A stretch of DNA of 9,020 nt from JBBIJR01 sp037445875 (GTDB lineage: Bacteria > CLD3 > SB21), in assembly GCA_037445875.1 (NCBI GenBank), contig JBBIJR010000110.1, forward strand, positions 1 to 9,020, written 5' to 3'. This document shows, in pieces, positions 7,066-9,020 of this stretch. A program made the translations under genes and the position numbers. The notes beneath the pieces were generated by a model. That model ran no database searches. It was given only the letters and a program-made list of their open reading frames with translations, and was not told where the DNA came from. Every line of letters starts with the position of its first letter. Position 1 is the stretch's first letter.

Positions 7066-7124
7066 CCGGCCCCAGGTGTCCGACCCACTACGATGCGCCA
7101 ACCATACAACCAGGGAGTTGCACC

Positions 7125-7301
7125 ATGACTTGCACAAAATGCCACGGGCTGCTGATCTCCGAGCGGATCCTGGAATTCTATGCCGGCACGGAACAATGGA
7201 AATGCATTAACTGCGGATGGTCTCGCATGGAACATCCATCACCCATACACCTTGCCAGCCTGTCTCCATGCCGTCGTTCACGCAAGAAGAACCTCCGTTA
7301 A
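7125..7301 (+). CDS. Small zinc-ribbon protein
   Basis: 58 residues. Two CxxC pairs (Cys3-TK-Cys6 and Cys27-IN-Cys30, followed by GW) form a short zinc ribbon, C-x2-C-x20-C-x2-C. AGGGAG at 7112-7117 lies 7 bases before the ATG and supports the start. The C-terminal third (from about 34) is basic and lacks a recognisable fold. No known function. It follows the PepSY gene by 59 bases on the same strand. A role in metal sensing, metal buffering or nucleic-acid binding is possible but unproven. Confidence 0.65.
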   Translation: MTCTKCHGLLISERILEFYAGTEQWKCINCGWSRMEHPSPIHLASLSPCRRSRKKNLR

Positions 7302-7356
7302 TGGGACAGCTTATGCTATGCAATCTGCCGAGATTCCGAGATCCGGCTTTGGTCGG

Positions 7357-7552
7357 ATGCCAGTGAGATACCAAACGTTCCCGGTCGACGATTCAGGCCT
7401 TTACGAATTACGCCCGTGGCTTCATGGATTACAGGCTGGCCATGCTCCAATGCGATCTGATGAAGCCCCGCGTGCCATGTTCGGCCTGCATGACCGAAGA
7501 CGACTGCCAACGGCAACGACTGCACGTTCGACCACATAAAGGAGACACGAGT
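7357..7552 (+). pseudogene. Coding-like stretch with a probable frameshift (remnant or mis-assembled small gene)
   Basis: No intact gene fits 7302-7552. From about 7367 one frame encodes FTNYARGFMDYRLAM, then CDLMKPRVPCSACMTEDDC. It has high GC at third codon positions and a CxxC pair, both signs of real coding. It has no start with a ribosome-binding site: upstream it runs into TGA at 7364-7366. A different frame offers ATG 7357 (MPVRYQTFPVDD), which could join the first at about 7390-7400 through a one-base shift. The coding-like frame has no stop before the next gene and runs straight into it, in frame. I read this as a small Cys-containing gene that is broken, or that carries a sequencing error. 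It could instead be a long N-terminal extension of the next gene starting at ATG 7424 (115 residues in total). Confidence 0.35.
7538..7544 (+). promoter_or_regulatory. Strong Shine-Dalgarno setting the start at 7553
   Basis: AAAGGAG is 8 bases before ATG 7553. It favours the 72-residue form over the in-frame upstream starts at 7424, 7442 and 7460, which have no such signal. Confidence 0.7.
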
Positions 7553-7771
7553 ATGGAGAATGTCGTTCAGGGAAAGGGGCAAGCAGCGTTGAACCTATGC
7601 GGCTGCGGGAAACTACACTTCACGTACGGTCCCGTTACGCTGCACTTCGAGCGGGAGGAATTTCAGGCGTTTGCGGAGACCGTATGCCGGCTAGCCTATC
7701 AATCCCGGCACATTGTCGACATGCCGAACGTAACTACGGTTTCTCCCGGACCCGGCTCCGTCTGTCATTAA
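7553..7771 (+). CDS. Small CGCG-motif protein of unknown function
   Basis: 72 residues. The centre reads LNLCGCGKLHFTYGPVTLHF and is followed by a helical EREEFQAFAETVCRLAY. The 'CGCG-x-LH-x2-YG-x3-LHF' block followed by 'EEF..FA..V.RL' looks like a compact beta-hairpin plus helix. I know this style from small proteins in bacterial iron and respiratory neighbourhoods but cannot assign a function. Two Cys (18 and 20) and several His could bind a metal. The C-terminal PGPGSVCH tail ends in Cys-His. The frame stays open upstream for 62 codons, so a longer protein is possible. Confidence 0.6.
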   Translation: MENVVQGKGQAALNLCGCGKLHFTYGPVTLHFEREEFQAFAETVCRLAYQSRHIVDMPNVTTVSPGPGSVCH

Positions 7772-7821
7772 TCGACACAGTCCGCGCACACCGGGAGATC
7801 TTTGAAAATAGGAGAGACCGT

Positions 7822-8109
7822 ATGAAGACACGCGACTGCCCTCGCTGCAGAAGGAAGGCTCTGTTCCAGACCGGAGCGTTCTGGGCCTGCGGAATCTGCA
7901 GCTACGCCATCACACAAGCAGCGCTGCTCATCGACCAGGCCGACGCCAGAGGCGGGAATCGGCGCGCGCAGATGGACAGTCTGCAGGACAACCACTCCCT
8001 CGCCACAACCCTTGAGATGATACTGCCACGCCAGGCCAAACTGAGCATGCGAACCGACACCGATAGGGAAACCATGTCTTCCCCTTTAAGGCAGACACTC
8101 TCCCATTGA
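7822..8109 (+). CDS. Small zinc-ribbon protein with a long variable tail
   Basis: 95 residues. The N-terminus holds a compact zinc ribbon: Cys6-PR-Cys9 and Cys23-GI-Cys26 (CPRCRRKALFQTGAFWACGI and on). The remaining 69 residues are polar with no recognisable domain. AGGAGA at 7810-7815 lies 6 bases before the ATG. It ends 15 bases from the stop of the convergent bacterioferritin gene, so the two transcripts must end within or overlap each other. No known function. With the other two small genes it forms a same-strand cluster of short Cys-rich proteins. Confidence 0.6.
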   Translation: MKTRDCPRCRRKALFQTGAFWACGICSYAITQAALLIDQADARGGNRRAQMDSLQDNHSLATTLEMILPRQAKLSMRTDTDRETMSSPLRQTLSH

Positions 8110-8124
8110 AGACGATGGAAACAG

Positions 8125-8595
8125 TTACTTCTTGATCTGTTCGGCGAGGTAGGTATCGAGCCCGACTTGTTTGATCGTCCTGAGCTGCGTTTCGAACCAG
8201 TCCACGTGTTCCTCCGAATCCTCGATCATGTCTTCCAACATATGCCGGGTGGTGAAATCACCGACCTTGGCGCAGTGAGCGATTGCTTTTCGGAGCAGTT
8301 CGACATCATCGATCTCGAAATCGCGGTCGCTTATGAACAGGGCTGCGACATCGCTCCCTCGCGCGACTGCATCGAGACGCCCGACGTCCGGAACACCTTC
8401 CAGGTACAGAATGTGGTCGATCAACCCGGAAGAATGGCCCACTTCCTCCTGCGACAAGTGGCTGAAGTGCTCATGCAGCCGCTTGTAACCCCAGTTCTTG
8501 CACATGGCCCCATGCAGCAAGTATTGATGCACGGCTGTCAGTTCAGCCTTGAGGACTTGATTGAGATAATCGACAACGCCTTCCTTGGCCTTCAT
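8125..8595 (-). CDS. bfr: Bacterioferritin subunit, ferroxidase-like, lacking the haem methionine
   Basis: 156 residues, the usual length. Bacterioferritins are 24-subunit cytoplasmic shells that oxidise Fe(II) and store it as mineral. By E. coli Bfr numbering, which aligns without gaps, the ferroxidase ligands Glu18, Glu51, His54, Glu94 and His130 are present. Glu127 is replaced by Ser (MIEDSEEHVDW), with Glu128 and Glu129 beside it. The haem ligand Met52 is Val. The start at ATG 8595 (MKAKEGVVDYLNQVL) matches the family N-terminus. A longer in-frame start at 8685 would only read into the upstream gene. The gene begins 8 bases after the stop of the neighbouring bacterioferritin and is probably in the same operon. 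A weak A/G-rich ribosome site suggests translational coupling. Confidence 0.93.
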   Translation of the reverse strand: MKAKEGVVDYLNQVLKAELTAVHQYLLHGAMCKNWGYKRLHEHFSHLSQEEVGHSSGLIDHILYLEGVPDVGRLDAVARGSDVAALFISDRDFEIDDVELLRKAIAHCAKVGDFTTRHMLEDMIEDSEEHVDWFETQLRTIKQVGLDTYLAEQIKK

Positions 8596-8603
8596 GATTT
8601 CTT

Positions 8604-9020
8604 TCAGCCTTCTTTCTTGATCTGCTCGGCGAGGTAGTTCTCCAGCCCCACTTGCTTGATCGTCTCCATCTGCGTTTCGATCCAATCGATATGGCCGTCG
8701 ACGTCTTCCGCCATGTCTTCGAACATGTGCCGCGTCGTGAAGTCCAACACCTTCGTGCAGTGGACGATGCCTTCGTTCAGCAGTGCGAGCATTTCCTGCT
8801 CGGCCTTGAGATCGAGCTTGAGCTGTTCAGGCACGGTCTCGCCGACGTGGACGGTATTCATACGCTGGACGTTCGGCACACCCTCCAGATACAGGATGTG
8901 GCCGATGATCTTGTCGGCGTCCTTCATCTCATCGATACTGCGGTCGCGGACTTTATGATGGAGCCGTTCGTAGCCCCAGTTCTCGCACATCTTGGCATGC
9001 ACAAAGTATTGGTTGATCGC
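8604..9020 (-). CDS. bfr: Bacterioferritin subunit, haem-binding type (5' truncated by window end)
   Basis: The frame is open to the window end and covers residues from about 21 to the C-terminus by E. coli numbering (AINQYF to AEQIKKEG); the first 20 or so codons lie outside. The haem-ligand Met52 is present (SIDEMKDAD), as are Glu51, Glu94 and His130. The ferroxidase ligand His54 is Asp and Glu127 is Val (AEDVDGHIDW), so this subunit is unlikely to have a working ferroxidase centre. Paired Bfr subunits that divide haem binding and ferroxidase activity are known in Pseudomonas, Neisseria and Magnetospirillum. This protein and the downstream one look like such a pair. The ends of the two genes are similar at the DNA level (for example gatctg-tcggcgaggtag), as expected from an old tandem duplication. 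Confidence 0.93.
   Translation of the reverse strand, partial: AINQYFVHAKMCENWGYERLHHKVRDRSIDEMKDADKIIGHILYLEGVPNVQRMNTVHVGETVPEQLKLDLKAEQEMLALLNEGIVHCTKVLDFTTRHMFEDMAEDVDGHIDWIETQMETIKQVGLENYLAEQIKKEG

Noticed and set aside
7318..7539. 73-residue open frame ending just before the CGCG gene
   Set aside because: GC at third codon positions in its second half is lower than in the competing frame, the product is unremarkable, and ATG 7318 has no ribosome-binding site. Only its middle part (from ATG 7357) may be a shifted piece of a small gene.
8167..8637. Plus-strand open frame opposite the bacterioferritin gene
   Set aside because: It is the complement of a well-supported bacterioferritin with conserved metal ligands.
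1..9020. CRISPR array, insertion sequence, tRNA or phage element
   Set aside because: No regularly spaced repeats, transposase-like frames, terminal inverted repeats or cloverleaf-like segments were seen. The only sizeable internal similarities are the chelatase lobes and the tandem bacterioferritins.

Overview
The window looks like an iron-acquisition and iron-storage neighbourhood from a Gram-negative bacterium. It has GC-rich coding DNA, a TonB system, an outer-membrane receptor and bacterioferritins. The style of the genes (exported CbiX-like chelatases, very small zinc-ribbon proteins, paired bacterioferritins) reminds me of Nitrospira, but that is an impression and not something the sequence proves. 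No tRNA, rRNA, CRISPR array, insertion sequence or phage gene was seen.

Layout. (1) 2-283: the last 93 codons of a FtsX/MacB-type ABC transporter permease. (2) 284-410: an intergenic region with a good Fur box (384-398) placed between a plausible -35 and -10. (3) 411-7065: a run of five same-strand genes: tonB (interrupted by a 56-base run of N), an exported double-length CbiX-like chelatase, a TonB-dependent receptor, a second exported CbiX-like chelatase with canonical histidines, and a three-helix PepSY-type membrane protein whose start overlaps the preceding stop. (4) 7125-8109: three small genes, two encoding zinc ribbons and one encoding a CGCG-motif protein, with a 251-base stretch between the first two that holds a coding-like but apparently broken frame. 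(5) 8125-9020, minus strand: two tandem bacterioferritin subunits, the upstream one cut by the window end.

How they may work together (inference). Low iron would release Fur from the tonB promoter. The receptor would bring a metal complex across the outer membrane using TonB. The two chelatase-fold proteins both carry signal peptides, so they would act in the periplasm, where they could insert or remove the metal of a tetrapyrrole or similar chelate. The PepSY-type membrane protein could hold or reduce the metal at the inner membrane. The bacterioferritin pair would store iron in the cytoplasm. The two subunits look complementary: one keeps the haem-ligand Met but lacks two ferroxidase ligands, and the other keeps most of the ferroxidase site but lacks the Met. 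The most unusual feature is the pairing of two exported class II chelatases, one of them a tandem duplication with a decayed first half, around a Fur-controlled TonB receptor.
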